Shown here one piece after another: positions 24,383 through 33,642 of a stretch of DNA of 64,000 nt. The translations under genes were made by a program, and so were the position numbers. Numbering within the stretch: position 1 is the stretch's first letter; each line of letters opens with the position of its first letter. The DNA comes from Dyadobacter crusticola DSM 16708 (GTDB lineage Bacteria > Bacteroidota > Bacteroidia > Cytophagales > Spirosomataceae): contig NZ_JNJB01000007.1 of NCBI RefSeq assembly GCF_000701505.1, positions 412,805 through 476,804 of the forward strand, written 5' to 3'. The notes beneath the pieces are model-generated. The model saw only the letters and a list, made by a program, of their open reading frames with translations, was not told the origin of the DNA and made no database searches.

Positions 24383-24853
24383 TTATTCAGCTGCAACATC
24401 CTTTTTAGGCTTGCGGCCGCGCGGCTTTCCGGTATACTCCGGCTTTGGCTCGGCAGTACCTAATGCGAGCTCGTAACCCACTACGCCTTCTTCGTAATTG
24501 AAGATCGTGATTTCAAATGTATATTTTGTCTTTTCGAAATCCACTCCACCTTTTTTCAGAATTACGTCCAGCGGAATTGAGAAACCGCGGCCGCTTTTTG
24601 TCATTGCAAAAGTGCCTTCCGTTTCCGAGCTAGGTATCAGATAAAGATATTTCAAAGTTCTTTTGCCATCCGGAGCACCTATTTTGAAACGGGTAGTCAA
24701 AGGTTCAACGCCCAATTCTTCAAGAGTTTTAGGAGGTAAAACCAACTTACCTGTTCCCGAAATGTAACCGGTAGGTTTAGTTTGTGCCTTCGCTTTCTTT
24801 GTAACCGGCGCATTCTCTTCCGGAGAAAAGAACTTGATAGTGTTTGCTTTCAT
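24383..24853 (-). CDS. AT-hook protein with AbrB-like segment, function unknown
   Basis: The 156-residue, Lys-rich product has a segment SGTGKLVLPPKTLEELGVEP (about 34-53) that resembles the AbrB/SpoVT beta-strand-loop (compare GQITLPKEIREKLG-type motifs). The C-terminus GKPRGRKPKK is a clear AT-hook (GRP-like minor-groove binding core). The middle is beta-rich (RTLKYLYLIPSSETEGTF, KYTFEITIFNYEEG). It looks like a small abundant DNA-binding or nucleoid protein, which is inference. It has its own -7 box and a strong terminator, so it is a free-standing gene. Confidence 0.8.
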   Translation of the reverse strand: MKANTIKFFSPEENAPVTKKAKAQTKPTGYISGTGKLVLPPKTLEELGVEPLTTRFKIGAPDGKRTLKYLYLIPSSETEGTFAMTKSGRGFSIPLDVILKKGGVDFEKTKYTFEITIFNYEEGVVGYELALGTAEPKPEYTGKPRGRKPKKDVAAE

Positions 24854-25360
24854 AAAATTAATCTCTGGGTTATTGTGATTGTTACCTGCAAAAATAACAA
24901 CGAAATGTTCTTATTAAAACCTTTCTCATTAATTATATCAAATTGAAAATAGCCACTCTCTGTATTACCTCAACGCAATTAAATTTAAATTAAAAATCAG
25001 CTGTTTTTCAGGTTCAATTTCCCTAGGAATTAACGTTCAACTTTCGCGTAAATGCAACCGTTTGTTAATTAATAAAAACATTTAAAACACTGATGCTAAA
25101 TAGCTTAATAAAACCGAAAAATAATTGACTGTTAGAAAACCTGATTGATACTGCCGCTTAATGGTCAGACAAAAGCAATGTGTCTTTGTGATACTTATAC
25201 GCAAATGTAAACCCAAGCTCCGTGTCGGATAAAAGCCGGCGAAGACGAATGAACGCGCACTTTTTTCAGGAAATAACATTATGCATTCCCATCGCACAAG
25301 AACTGGTAGCTTTTCAAACCGGGTAAATAATTACCTCGCAAAATCAATCGTGGCAGACGA
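24854..25360. other. about 500-bp AT-rich intergenic region
   Basis: Apart from the -7 box at 24889, I see no supportable gene. The stretch is visibly richer in A/T than its neighbours, with runs such as AATTAAATTTAAATTAAAAA near 24980. A 71-codon open frame at 25082-25297 (minus) has no family look or start context. The region separates the AT-hook gene from the Nudix gene, both transcribed leftward. Confidence 0.5.
24889..24896 (-). promoter_or_regulatory. Bacteroidota -7 box (TATTTTTG on minus) for the AT-hook gene
   Basis: The plus strand reads CAAAAATA, which on the minus strand is TATTTTTG, an exact TAnnTTTG match 36 bp before ATG 24853. The predicted leader is about 28 nt. Confidence 0.45.
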
Positions 25361-25816
25361 TTATTCCAATATGGAATGCAGTTCGTCCAGGAACGCGGCT
25401 TGTTTCTCGTTTATCTTTTCACGCGCTTTTTCGATCGTAAACCATTCTGCTTTATCAATTTCGGGAAAAGTTTGCCGCTTGCCTGAACGCGGCGGCCACT
25501 CTATTTCGAAAATATTACTCACGATTTTCTGCGTGTCAATATCTCCTTCCACCGCCCAGGCCTTTACTTCTTTTCCACCTTTTTGTTTGATCGGTGTCAA
25601 TGCTTTTGCTTCTCCATTTACCGCATAACCCGTTTCTTCCAGAAATTCCCTGCGGGCTGCATCGAGCGGATCTTCGCCATTTTCATATTCACCTTTTGGA
25701 ATGGACCAGCTGCCCAGATCTTTCCTGCTGAAAAACGGCCCGCCGGGATGTACAAGCAAAACCTCAATTGCTTCTCTCAACCGGTACATCAAAATACCCG
25801 CACTTTTATTAGCCAT
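25361..25816 (-). CDS. Nudix hydrolase
   Basis: The 151-residue product contains the complete Nudix box G-x5-E-x7-R-E-x2-E-E-x-G (GEYENGEDPLDAARREFLEETG, residues about 42-63) after SIPKGE. Its N-terminus SAGILMYRL and the GGPFFSRKDLGSW segment are typical of the DATP/diadenosine-polyphosphate type. Family role: Mg2+-dependent hydrolysis of a nucleoside diphosphate linked to another moiety, as in nucleotide-pool cleaning. The substrate is not determined. It is divergent from the first sugar dehydrogenase gene (123 bp between starts). Confidence 0.93.
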   Translation of the reverse strand: MANKSAGILMYRLREAIEVLLVHPGGPFFSRKDLGSWSIPKGEYENGEDPLDAARREFLEETGYAVNGEAKALTPIKQKGGKEVKAWAVEGDIDTQKIVSNIFEIEWPPRSGKRQTFPEIDKAEWFTIEKAREKINEKQAAFLDELHSILE

Positions 25817-25939
25817 AGTTTATTCGATTTTAGAAATACACTGGTGTTACGATACGCAAAAGGAATTAGAAAAATAAGAAGCTGTCAGTTTTTTATCAGA
25901 ATATTGCTATATTACCATTATACCATTTCCTGTTAATTT

Positions 25940-28774
25940 ATGACCAGACGTTTCCCACTGATTACCGGCGCCGGTCGGTTTCTTACCAACATCTCCAAAA
26001 TGACACTGCTCTTCGGAGTAGCTGCATTTACATTCCAGGATAGTCCGCCCAAGCCTGACGACAGCCGCTTTACCCCCATTGTTGTGTCCGACAATCTCGA
26101 CGAGCCGATGGTTTTTGAGGTACTTACAGACGGTTCTGTTTTCATCGCAGAAAGAAAAGGGGCTTTAAAAAAATACAATCCTTCCACCAAATCCACCGAC
26201 CTGATTGCCACCATTCCGGTAAATACCAAATATACAAGCGCAGAAGGTGTGGTACGTGAAGCGGAAGAAGGATTAATGGGTCTGACAATGGACCCGAACT
26301 ATGACAAAAACCATTGGATTTACCTGTACTACGCACATCCGACCGAGAAAAAACACATTCTGGCCCGCTGGGAAGTGAAAGACGAGCAGCTGGTAGAAAG
26401 TACAAAAAAGGTCGTGCTCGAAGTGGATACGCAGCGCGAAGTCTGCTGCCACACTGGCGGCGGAATGACCTGGGACAAAGCAGGCAACTTATATCTGACC
26501 ATCGGCAACAATACCGGTAACCAAAAAGCCGCACAGACCGACGAAAGACCAGGAAGAGCCAGCTGGGACGACCAGGGACATGCTGGAAATACGAATGATT
26601 TGCGAGGTAAAATCCTTAAAATCCATCCTGAACCAGATGGTACCTACACCATCCCGAACGGAAACCTTTACCCAAAGGGAACACCGAAAACACGTCCGGA
26701 AATTTATTCAATGGGACATAGAAATCCGTGGCGCATTGCGGTTGATAGCAAAACAGGCTACTTGTACTGGGGCGAAGTGGGGCCGGATGCAAGTGAGGAT
26801 TCGGAGATCGGTCCAATGGGCTACGACGAGCTGAACCAGGCGCGCAAGCCGGGCAATTTTGGCTGGCCGTGGTTTGTAGGAAATGATCAGGCTTTCCCTG
26901 TTTACGACTATGCAGCCAACAAGCCGCTCGACAAGAAGGACCCAAAAAATCTTGTGAATACATCACCGAACAACACCGGTTTGCGCGAATTGTTGCCCAC
27001 TGCGCCGAGCTTCATTTACTATCCTTATGGTATCTCCGAGAAATTCCCGCTCGTAGGTTCCGGCTCGCGCAGTGCTACCGGTGGACCGATTTATCACCGT
27101 GCAGACTTCAAGGCACCAAAACGTCCGTGGCCGGCTTATTACGAAGGCAAATGGATCGCCGCCGACTTCTCCCGCGGCTGGATTATGGCTATATCAATTG
27201 ATGAAAAAGGTGATTATGCAGGAATGGAGCGCGTTGCACCTAACTACCACCCTGTTCAGCCCATTGACATTAAATTCGGTCCAAATGGCGACTTGTATGT
27301 ACTGGAATACGGCAGCAACTGGTTCAAGAAAAGTGACAATTCGCGCCTGATCCGCATTGAGTATAATGGCGGAAACCGCAAGCCGGTTGTGCAGGTATCT
27401 ACGGACAAAAAAGGCGGAACTGTTCCGTTCAAAGCGACCCTATCGGCCGAGGGTACCAAGGATTTTGACGGGGATGCATTGAAATACAGCTGGAAAGTAA
27501 TGGGCCCGGGCGGCGTTGTGAAGAGCTATAACACTGCAAATCCGACTGCAAGCTTTGACAAACCCGGCATTTACACCGCAAACCTGACCGTAACCGATTC
27601 CAAAGGCGCCACAAACAGCCAGTCACTGAAAATCGTCGCAGGCAACGAGCCGCCGAAAGTGGCGGTGAATATCGAAGGCAATAAAACCTTCTTTTTTGCA
27701 GGAAAAGCAATCCCATATTCCATCGATGTGAGCGACAAGGAAGACGGCAGTCTTTCCGACGGGAAGATCAGCGCTGATCAGGTTGCGGTGAGCATTGACT
27801 ATGCTTCCGAAGGTTTCGATTACGCAGAAATCATTCAGGGACAGCGCAGTGTAGATGCTTCCACACAGTTTGCTGTCGCCAATGTACTGATTAATAAAAG
27901 CGATTGCAAAGTGTGCCACCAGCCGGAAACCAAGTCAGTCGGACCTTCTTTTGCTGACATTTCGAATAAATACGAAGGTCAGCCCGGCGTTACCGAAAAG
28001 CTCGTGAAGAAAGTACTTGAAGGTGGCTCCGGTGTGTGGGGCGAAGTAGCGATGGCGGCCCACCCTGCCCTGCCGGTTGCTGATGCAGAAGTGATTGTTA
28101 AATACATTCTGAACAGTACTGACAAAACGCTCAGCACCCTGCCGGTAAAAGGGGAATACACACCCAAGATCCCGGCCCAGGATAATGGAAGAGGAACTGT
28201 ACTGATCCGGGCGGCATTCACAGATCGTGCGGTAAGCGGCAGTAAGGCGGTTCCTTCACAAACAACGGAAGAGATGATCGTACTCCGCAGCCCTGAGCTT
28301 ACGGTGTCGGATGCAGCTGTGGTGAAAGGCGCTGACATGAAGGCAATAGGTTCACAAGGCGCAGGTTTCCTGGCAATGCCTTTTGCAAACAGCTTCCTGG
28401 CATTCAACAACATCGATCTGACCAGCATTGATAAGCTGGAAATTACCGCGACTGCTCAGAAACGGGAAGGCGCCGTAGGCGGAACAATCGAGCTGAGACT
28501 TGGCTCGCCCACCGGAACGATGATCGGCAAAAAAGAGGTAGAGCTTGCTCCGGAAGTAGATATGGCCAAAATAATGGCGGAACTCGAAAATCAGAACAAG
28601 AACCTGAAACCGGGCGAAAAGCCGAAAACCTTTTCACGCCCGGCACGCAAGCCAGTGGAAATCGACATTGAACCGACCAAGGGTAAACACGATATTTACC
28701 TGGTATTCAAAAATGACAGCGCACAGCCCATTCAGCCGTTGATGTCACTGACGAAAATCAAGTTCATTCAATAA
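25940..28774 (+). CDS. PQQ-type sugar dehydrogenase fused to PKD, cytochrome c and CBM6-like domains (copy 1)
   Basis: The 944-residue product has an N-terminal hydrophobic signal (ends near VAAFTFQ, residue 33). A glucose/sorbosone dehydrogenase beta-propeller follows (about 40-475: DEPMVFEVLTDGSVFIAERKG, CCHTGGGMTWD, GNTNDLRGKILKI, GHRNPWRIAVD). Next come a PKD domain (about 480-565: FDGDALKYSWKV) and a cytochrome c domain with haem motif C656-K-V-C-H660, with a likely Met ligand near residue 703. The C-terminus is a CBM6-like beta-sandwich (about 790-944, IELRLGSPTG). It likely oxidises a soluble sugar outside the cytoplasm and passes electrons to its own haem. PQQ use is inferred from the family. 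Paralogue at 30048-32768. Confidence 0.9.
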   Translation: MTRRFPLITGAGRFLTNISKMTLLFGVAAFTFQDSPPKPDDSRFTPIVVSDNLDEPMVFEVLTDGSVFIAERKGALKKYNPSTKSTDLIATIPVNTKYTSAEGVVREAEEGLMGLTMDPNYDKNHWIYLYYAHPTEKKHILARWEVKDEQLVESTKKVVLEVDTQREVCCHTGGGMTWDKAGNLYLTIGNNTGNQKAAQTDERPGRASWDDQGHAGNTNDLRGKILKIHPEPDGTYTIPNGNLYPKGTPKTRPEIYSMGHRNPWRIAVDSKTGYLYWGEVGPDASEDSEIGPMGYDELNQARKPGNFGWPWFVGNDQAFPVYDYAANKPLDKKDPKNLVNTSPNNTGLRELLPTAPSFIYYPYGISEKFPLVGSGSRSATGGPIYHRADFKAPKRPWPAYYEGKWIAADFSRGWIMAISIDEKGDYAGMERVAPNYHPVQPIDIKFGPNGDLYVLEYGSNWFKKSDNSRLIRIEYNGGNRKPVVQVSTDKKGGTVPFKATLSAEGTKDFDGDALKYSWKVMGPGGVVKSYNTANPTASFDKPGIYTANLTVTDSKGATNSQSLKIVAGNEPPKVAVNIEGNKTFFFAGKAIPYSIDVSDKEDGSLSDGKISADQVAVSIDYASEGFDYAEIIQGQRSVDASTQFAVANVLINKSDCKVCHQPETKSVGPSFADISNKYEGQPGVTEKLVKKVLEGGSGVWGEVAMAAHPALPVADAEVIVKYILNSTDKTLSTLPVKGEYTPKIPAQDNGRGTVLIRAAFTDRAVSGSKAVPSQTTEEMIVLRSPELTVSDAAVVKGADMKAIGSQGAGFLAMPFANSFLAFNNIDLTSIDKLEITATAQKREGAVGGTIELRLGSPTGTMIGKKEVELAPEVDMAKIMAELENQNKNLKPGEKPKTFSRPARKPVEIDIEPTKGKHDIYLVFKNDSAQPIQPLMSLTKIKFIQ

Positions 28775-28784
28775 CAAATGGAGT

Positions 28785-29915
28785 CTACACCAGCATAGAA
28801 AAGTGATCAGCCAGGTCGGCGTTAATACCCGGCCGGCTGCGCTTTTCGTGTGGTAAGGTGTAAAAATTCACCCGGACCCCTATATTCCCCTGCTTTCTCT
28901 CCAAAGTCACTTTCAGAAATCCGTGCTTGGTATCGCAATGGTTTTCGAGCGCTACGCCTTCAAATAGCTTGTGTTTTTCCGTAAATCGCGTGTCATAAGT
29001 GGTAGCCACGGGATGCAGCTCATCGTAACCGCCGCCGCCTGCTACAATGAACGGAACGGTCTTGCCGTCCGAATAGGTTTTGGTAAAACGCTGGTAATTA
29101 TGGACGTGCCCGCTGAAAACAATATCCGGACGCACACCAGCTTCTGCAAATGCTTTATCCAGAAAATCGATCATATACAAGCTTGATCCGTGGTTAACAT
29201 CCGCTGAATAAGGCGCGTGGTGGACAGTGAGCAAAATGGCTTTTCCGGGCCGCTGCTGGTCTGCGCTGCGGAGTTCGCTGATCAGCCACTCACGTTGCTC
29301 GGGTGTGATTATTCCAAACTTTGTCACATTCCCATACATACCAATGACGGACGCAATGGGCGTTTCGAGTGTCCAGTACACATTCGGCTGTACCATACTT
29401 TTACGTTCCGCGCCATTGCTGAATGGAACTGCGGCCGGTTTTGGTGTACAAAAAACGGTAGTGAACGGATCAAGGCTTTTATACCTGACTCTGGAATCGG
29501 GATTTACATCACTGTCATGGTTGCCGGGAATAGCAAAAACAGGTCCGGGATACTTTTGAAAAGGTTCGAAAAACTGTCGGCTATATTGACTTGCCTCGCC
29601 GTAGTTGTAGACAATGTCGCCCAAATGATACAAAAACCTGGGTTTATCTTCCATATCGTCCTGCGCCTCATACTGCTTCACCATTTCAGCTACGACCAGC
29701 TTCTGGTAATCAGGGTTATGTACGCTGCCGGTATCGCCCAGCATGTGAAAAACCAGTTTGTCGGGATCAACTTCGGGCAGTACCGTTTCGAGCGCCAGGT
29801 GGTAGGGGTACTCGCCGGTAGGTTTTGGAAGAGGCTGGAATTTGTAGGAATCGTCGGGTTGGTTTTTCTTCAAAACCGGTGTGGTGTGCTTCTGAGGCCA
29901 GTAAGATTTCATCAT
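28785..29915 (-). CDS. calcineurin-like metallophosphoesterase (purple acid phosphatase-like)
   Basis: The 376-residue product has the five metallophosphoesterase blocks in order: MLGDTG, FLYHLGDIVYNYG, FAIPGNHDSD, LLTVHHAPYSADVNHG and FSGHVHNYQRF. The spacing resembles purple-acid-phosphatase-like enzymes with a dinuclear metal centre. I see no signal peptide: it begins MMKSYWPQKHTTPV. Substrate could be a phosphomonoester or diester. It sits between the two paralogous sugar dehydrogenase genes, reads leftward like the second one and converges with the first at 10 bp, so a role in the same nutrient pathway is possible but unproven. Confidence 0.88.
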   Translation of the reverse strand: MMKSYWPQKHTTPVLKKNQPDDSYKFQPLPKPTGEYPYHLALETVLPEVDPDKLVFHMLGDTGSVHNPDYQKLVVAEMVKQYEAQDDMEDKPRFLYHLGDIVYNYGEASQYSRQFFEPFQKYPGPVFAIPGNHDSDVNPDSRVRYKSLDPFTTVFCTPKPAAVPFSNGAERKSMVQPNVYWTLETPIASVIGMYGNVTKFGIITPEQREWLISELRSADQQRPGKAILLTVHHAPYSADVNHGSSLYMIDFLDKAFAEAGVRPDIVFSGHVHNYQRFTKTYSDGKTVPFIVAGGGGYDELHPVATTYDTRFTEKHKLFEGVALENHCDTKHGFLKVTLERKQGNIGVRVNFYTLPHEKRSRPGINADLADHFSMLV

Positions 29916-29969
29916 GAGTAACGGAGTTCGCTCACAATTTCAACACAATTTCCCGGATTTTAGTTGAAA

Positions 29970-30006
29970 GAATAAAACACAAATGCCGGCACTATCACCG
30001 GCATTT
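29970..30006 (-). terminator. terminator after sugar dehydrogenase copy 2
   Basis: AAATGCCGG (29981-29989) and CCGGCATTT (29998-30006) form a perfect 9-bp stem with an eight-base loop. On the minus strand the stem is followed by GTGTTTTATTC. It lies 41 bp after the stop of the gene at 30048 and separates it from the phosphoesterase gene. Confidence 0.75.
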
Positions 30007-30047
30007 ATCTAAAACTACTCAAAAGCTGCTCTTTGCCAGTAATCTAG

Positions 30048-32768
30048 CTACTGCTCAAAATACATCCAGTCGATATGGAATAATGGGCCTTTTACTTTTT
30101 CATTTTTGAAAATAAAGTACAGATCACGCAGGCCCGGTGTCCCTTTCACGGGCACAACAATCTCCTTCCAGCCAATTTTCAGATCTTCCAGAAATCCCCC
30201 GGCAATCTGAGTTTGTCCGACCAGCAATCCATCTTTCGAACCCTGGCGGATTTCAATGGTACCCCCTCCCCCATGTTCCTGCACCCGCAAGCGGATCGCT
30301 TTCACATCTTGAAGGTCGATATCCGTGAAGCGGACGAATTTTCCGTTGGTGATATTAGCGATGTAGGAGTTGAAGCCGGTATTCAATGTAGCCACAACCA
30401 CACCGGCATTGCCTTCGTAGTAATCTTCCATTTGTATCAATGGATTTTTAAGTACCAGGTGACTGGATGTACTGAGCGGCGCGATTCCATTTGCGCCAAG
30501 GTCTGTATAACTAGCCAGCAGTACATAGGCGCCTTCATTTCCTTTTCCCTGATGTTCGTCCAGCTTGATCTTGCCGCTTAGCGGCCGGCTCGCCTGCTGG
30601 CGCGCGAGGGAAAGAATGTAATCCGCAATCTCCCGCGCATCTTTTTTCGGGAGATCGGCGTGTGGCGGCATCGGGTAAGATCCCCAATTGCCGCTGCCGC
30701 CCGAAATGATCTTGGTAGCCAGCATATCCCCTGCTTTCTCGTCCGTTGCGTACCGTTTTGAGATGTCCTTCAACGCAGGTCCGATCGACTTGGTCTCCAT
30801 GGTATGGCAGGATTTACAATCCAGCGACGCGTAAAGCTTTTCAGTGGCGGCAAACTGCATATTACCGGCAGGCGAGCTCAATGCACCGGCAAGATCTTTT
30901 CCGAAAGGCAGATAACTGAATGTCACCGTCACCTTTTCAGGCTTAATCTGCCCATCCTCTTTGTCTTTAACATTTACCTTATAACTGAGCTCACTGTCTT
31001 CCCAGTAGAAACTCCTGTTTCCGGAAGTCCCGATTGCTACTACCGGCGGCGTGTTGCCGATCCGGAACTCGGTTGTGGCAGTACTTTGCCCGCCATGCTG
31101 GTCCGTTACGGTAAGCACCACATTGTAAGTGCCAGGCTTTGTAAAAGTGTGCTTGATGTCCATTCCGGTCACCTTTTTGTTGCCGATCTTCCATTCATAG
31201 GTAAGCTTGTCACCGGGATCGTAGTCCCTTGAACCATTTGCTGAAAGTGTGGCTGTAAATGGCGCAGCGCCAATCCTGCTGCCCGTTGCGACTGCCGCCA
31301 CGGGCTTTCTGTTGCCTTCCGAATATTCCACGCGGATAATGCCGGAGTTAGTATTTCTTGCAAACCAGTTGGTACCGTAAGCAAGCAGGTAAATGGCGCC
31401 GTCCGGTGCAATCTGCATATCAATGGGCGCCACAACCTGCAACTGCGGCAAGAAAGGCTCCATGCTTTTGTAATCTCCATCTTCGTCCATTGTTACCGCC
31501 ATGATCCATTTCCGGATCCAATCAAAAATGAAGAGCTTTCCATTGTAGTAATCAGGCAGCTTGTAAGGTGCATTCGGATATTGATCACTGTAAAATACCG
31601 GCCCCGCCATCGCGCTCGCTCCGCCTTTGCCAACCTGCGGCCACTTTTTGGATGGACCTTTTCCGTACCAGATGAATGCAGGCTGAGCCGGTGGCAGCTC
31701 TCTTACACCCGTGTTGTTGGGTGAATCGTTGATCGGTTTCAACGGATTTTTTCCAGGACCTTCTTTCTTTGTCTCAAAATCATAATCGGGGAAAACTTCA
31801 TTATCGCCCAGGAAATAGGGATAGCCGAAAAAGCCCGGCTTTCGGGCCTGGTTGATTTCGTCGTAGCTCAGCTTTCCCTCGCTTGCCGCTATTTCCGTAT
31901 CAGGTCCCACGTCTCCCCAGTATACATATTTTGTTTTTGGATCAATCGACACCCGAAATGGGTTTCGCAATCCCATTGCATAAATCTCAGGCTTGCCTTT
32001 TGAACCATCTTTTGGAAAAAGGTTACCGTTGGGAATGCTGTAAGTCCCGTCCGCCTCGGGCTTGATCCGCAGGATCTTACCTCTGAAATCATTGCTATTG
32101 GCTGTCGAAGCCTGGTCATCGGCCAGCTCACGTCCGGGGCGCTCGTCTATCGGATTGTGACCTTCGATCTCTTCCGCGTTCGTATTGTCTCCGATGGACA
32201 GATATAACAAACTGTCCGCATCGAATGTAATATAACCGGCTGAATGACAGCAGTACTTACGCTGCGTGGGCACTTCCAGCAATACCTTTTTTGATTCAGT
32301 GACAAGCTTCCTGTTACGGAGCTCAAAGCGCACCAGCTGACTCACCGGCTTATCGCCTGCCACACCATAATAGAAGTACAGCCAGTTGTTGTTCCTAAAA
32401 TCCGGGTCCGCCGCGACACCCAGCAAACCGTCTTCAATGCCGCTGAAAACATTGAACTGTGCGATAGTAGATAACTCTTTGGTCGTATTATCAAAATACC
32501 GGACTGCCCCTTTCCGCTCCGCAACGATAATGTCATAATTCGGCAGTATTGCCATTTCCATTGGCTCGTCGAGACCGGATACCAATGTGTTGTAGCTAAA
32601 CCGGCTCGTATCCGGGCCGCTCTGCGGATTGATATTGACGCGAATAGCCTCCTGTTTGATACCGGCATCTGGTACCGCACGAAAAAGAGGAGCCCGGTAA
32701 CCGGGATTGGACGCAACGGAAATTACAGCCGTCGCAATGAAAGTTGCGAGAGAGAAAAGTCTATTCAA
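30048..32768 (-). CDS. PQQ-type sugar dehydrogenase fused to PKD, cytochrome c and CBM6-like domains (copy 2)
   Basis: The 906-residue product shares the architecture of the gene at 25940: signal peptide (residues 1-20), GSDH propeller (about 55-480: DEPMEMAILPNYDIIVAERKG, CCHSAGYITFD, NSNDFRGKILRI), PKD (about 485-570), cytochrome c (C651-K-S-C-H655), and a CBM6-like C-terminus (about 760-906, GTIEIRQGSKDG). The start codon is TTG at 32768-32766: an in-frame TAA lies two codons upstream and no ATG precedes the signal peptide, so TTG is the only start preserving export. It probably oxidises a sugar on the outer face of the cell. The two copies are clearly diverged and differ in neighbours and strand. 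Confidence 0.88.
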   Translation of the reverse strand: MNRLFSLATFIATAVISVASNPGYRAPLFRAVPDAGIKQEAIRVNINPQSGPDTSRFSYNTLVSGLDEPMEMAILPNYDIIVAERKGAVRYFDNTTKELSTIAQFNVFSGIEDGLLGVAADPDFRNNNWLYFYYGVAGDKPVSQLVRFELRNRKLVTESKKVLLEVPTQRKYCCHSAGYITFDADSLLYLSIGDNTNAEEIEGHNPIDERPGRELADDQASTANSNDFRGKILRIKPEADGTYSIPNGNLFPKDGSKGKPEIYAMGLRNPFRVSIDPKTKYVYWGDVGPDTEIAASEGKLSYDEINQARKPGFFGYPYFLGDNEVFPDYDFETKKEGPGKNPLKPINDSPNNTGVRELPPAQPAFIWYGKGPSKKWPQVGKGGASAMAGPVFYSDQYPNAPYKLPDYYNGKLFIFDWIRKWIMAVTMDEDGDYKSMEPFLPQLQVVAPIDMQIAPDGAIYLLAYGTNWFARNTNSGIIRVEYSEGNRKPVAAVATGSRIGAAPFTATLSANGSRDYDPGDKLTYEWKIGNKKVTGMDIKHTFTKPGTYNVVLTVTDQHGGQSTATTEFRIGNTPPVVAIGTSGNRSFYWEDSELSYKVNVKDKEDGQIKPEKVTVTFSYLPFGKDLAGALSSPAGNMQFAATEKLYASLDCKSCHTMETKSIGPALKDISKRYATDEKAGDMLATKIISGGSGNWGSYPMPPHADLPKKDAREIADYILSLARQQASRPLSGKIKLDEHQGKGNEGAYVLLASYTDLGANGIAPLSTSSHLVLKNPLIQMEDYYEGNAGVVVATLNTGFNSYIANITNGKFVRFTDIDLQDVKAIRLRVQEHGGGGTIEIRQGSKDGLLVGQTQIAGGFLEDLKIGWKEIVVPVKGTPGLRDLYFIFKNEKVKGPLFHIDWMYFEQ

Positions 32769-32969
32769 TGTTTAGTCTGGTTTAGGATTCGGACGGGGAC
32801 ATTCAAGTCGGAGGACCGCCTGTTGCAATTTCCAAAAATTGCCGGAGATGTGGGCTGCTTCTGCTCAAATGTTTTTCAGGCATTTAAGTAACCATTTTAA
32901 CATTATTTAACACAATGCGAACAGCCTCAATGCGTTACCCAACTATGTTCCACCTTTACCATCTCAACA

Positions 32970-33566
32970 ATGAAAATTGTATCCTTGCTTGCCGCATTCC
33001 TGCTGGTAACTTCTCAAATCAGTTTCGGACAGAATAACGACCAGAAAATCGGGTATGTCGACCAGCAGCACATTCTCGAAAATATGCCGGAGTTCAAGAA
33101 ATTAAACCAGGAAATTGTTGTCAAAGGCGAACAATACGACAAGATCCTGAAAGGTAAGTACGACGAGTTCAAGACGAAATCTGACGCCCTGGAAAAGCTT
33201 GCCGCTTCGAAGGCTGATCAGGCAATTCTGCGCGACAAGGCTATCGAACTGGAAAACCTGAAAAAATCATATGAGGATTTCGAAGCCAATTCAATGGCCG
33301 AACTCCGGAATTTCTATTCCAAAAAGTTTGAGCCTATTAAGCAAAAAGTCAATGAAGCGATCATTTTCGCGGGCAGGCAAAAGGGATATGCATTTCTTTT
33401 AAGAATGGATTTGAATCCGAATGGAGGCGATATCTGGCCGGTTGTGTTATATGCAAGGGATTCTACCAGTAATCTCACAACCGATATCATGAAAAATCTG
33501 GGAATTAATGCAGCAGCAGCTTCAACACGTAAAACGGGATTACCACAAGTGTTACAGCAGAAATAA
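32970..33566 (+). CDS. OmpH/Skp-family periplasmic chaperone-like protein
   Basis: The 198-residue product has a Sec signal (MKIVSLLAAFLLVTSQISFGQ), then KIGYVDQQHILENMPEFKKLNQE, the typical OmpH start. A long coiled-coil follows (residues about 45-115, with many Lys/Glu), then a return strand region (RQKGYAFLLRMD, PVVLYARDSTSNLT). Skp-type trimers hold unfolded outer-membrane proteins in the periplasm. Bacteroidota carry several copies and this one is alone, ending at a terminator. Confidence 0.9.
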   Translation: MKIVSLLAAFLLVTSQISFGQNNDQKIGYVDQQHILENMPEFKKLNQEIVVKGEQYDKILKGKYDEFKTKSDALEKLAASKADQAILRDKAIELENLKKSYEDFEANSMAELRNFYSKKFEPIKQKVNEAIIFAGRQKGYAFLLRMDLNPNGGDIWPVVLYARDSTSNLTTDIMKNLGINAAAASTRKTGLPQVLQQK

Positions 33567-33581
33567 AAGCCGTTTGGTCAG

Positions 33582-33621
33582 CAAAATGTCCTTCACATAG
33601 ATTGAGAAGGACATTTTGTTT
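33582..33621 (+). terminator. terminator after the OmpH/Skp gene
   Basis: CAAAATGTCCTTC (33582-33594) pairs perfectly with GAAGGACATTTTG (33606-33618) around an 11-base loop, followed by TTTGTTCG. It may also serve the convergent Gfo/Idh/MocA gene. Confidence 0.8.
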
Positions 33622-33642
33622 GTTCGTTATTTTTAAATTCAA

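Noticed and set aside
25082..25297. 71-codon minus-strand open frame in the AT-rich gap
   Set aside because: Mixed hydrophobic sequence without conserved pattern, promoter or partner.
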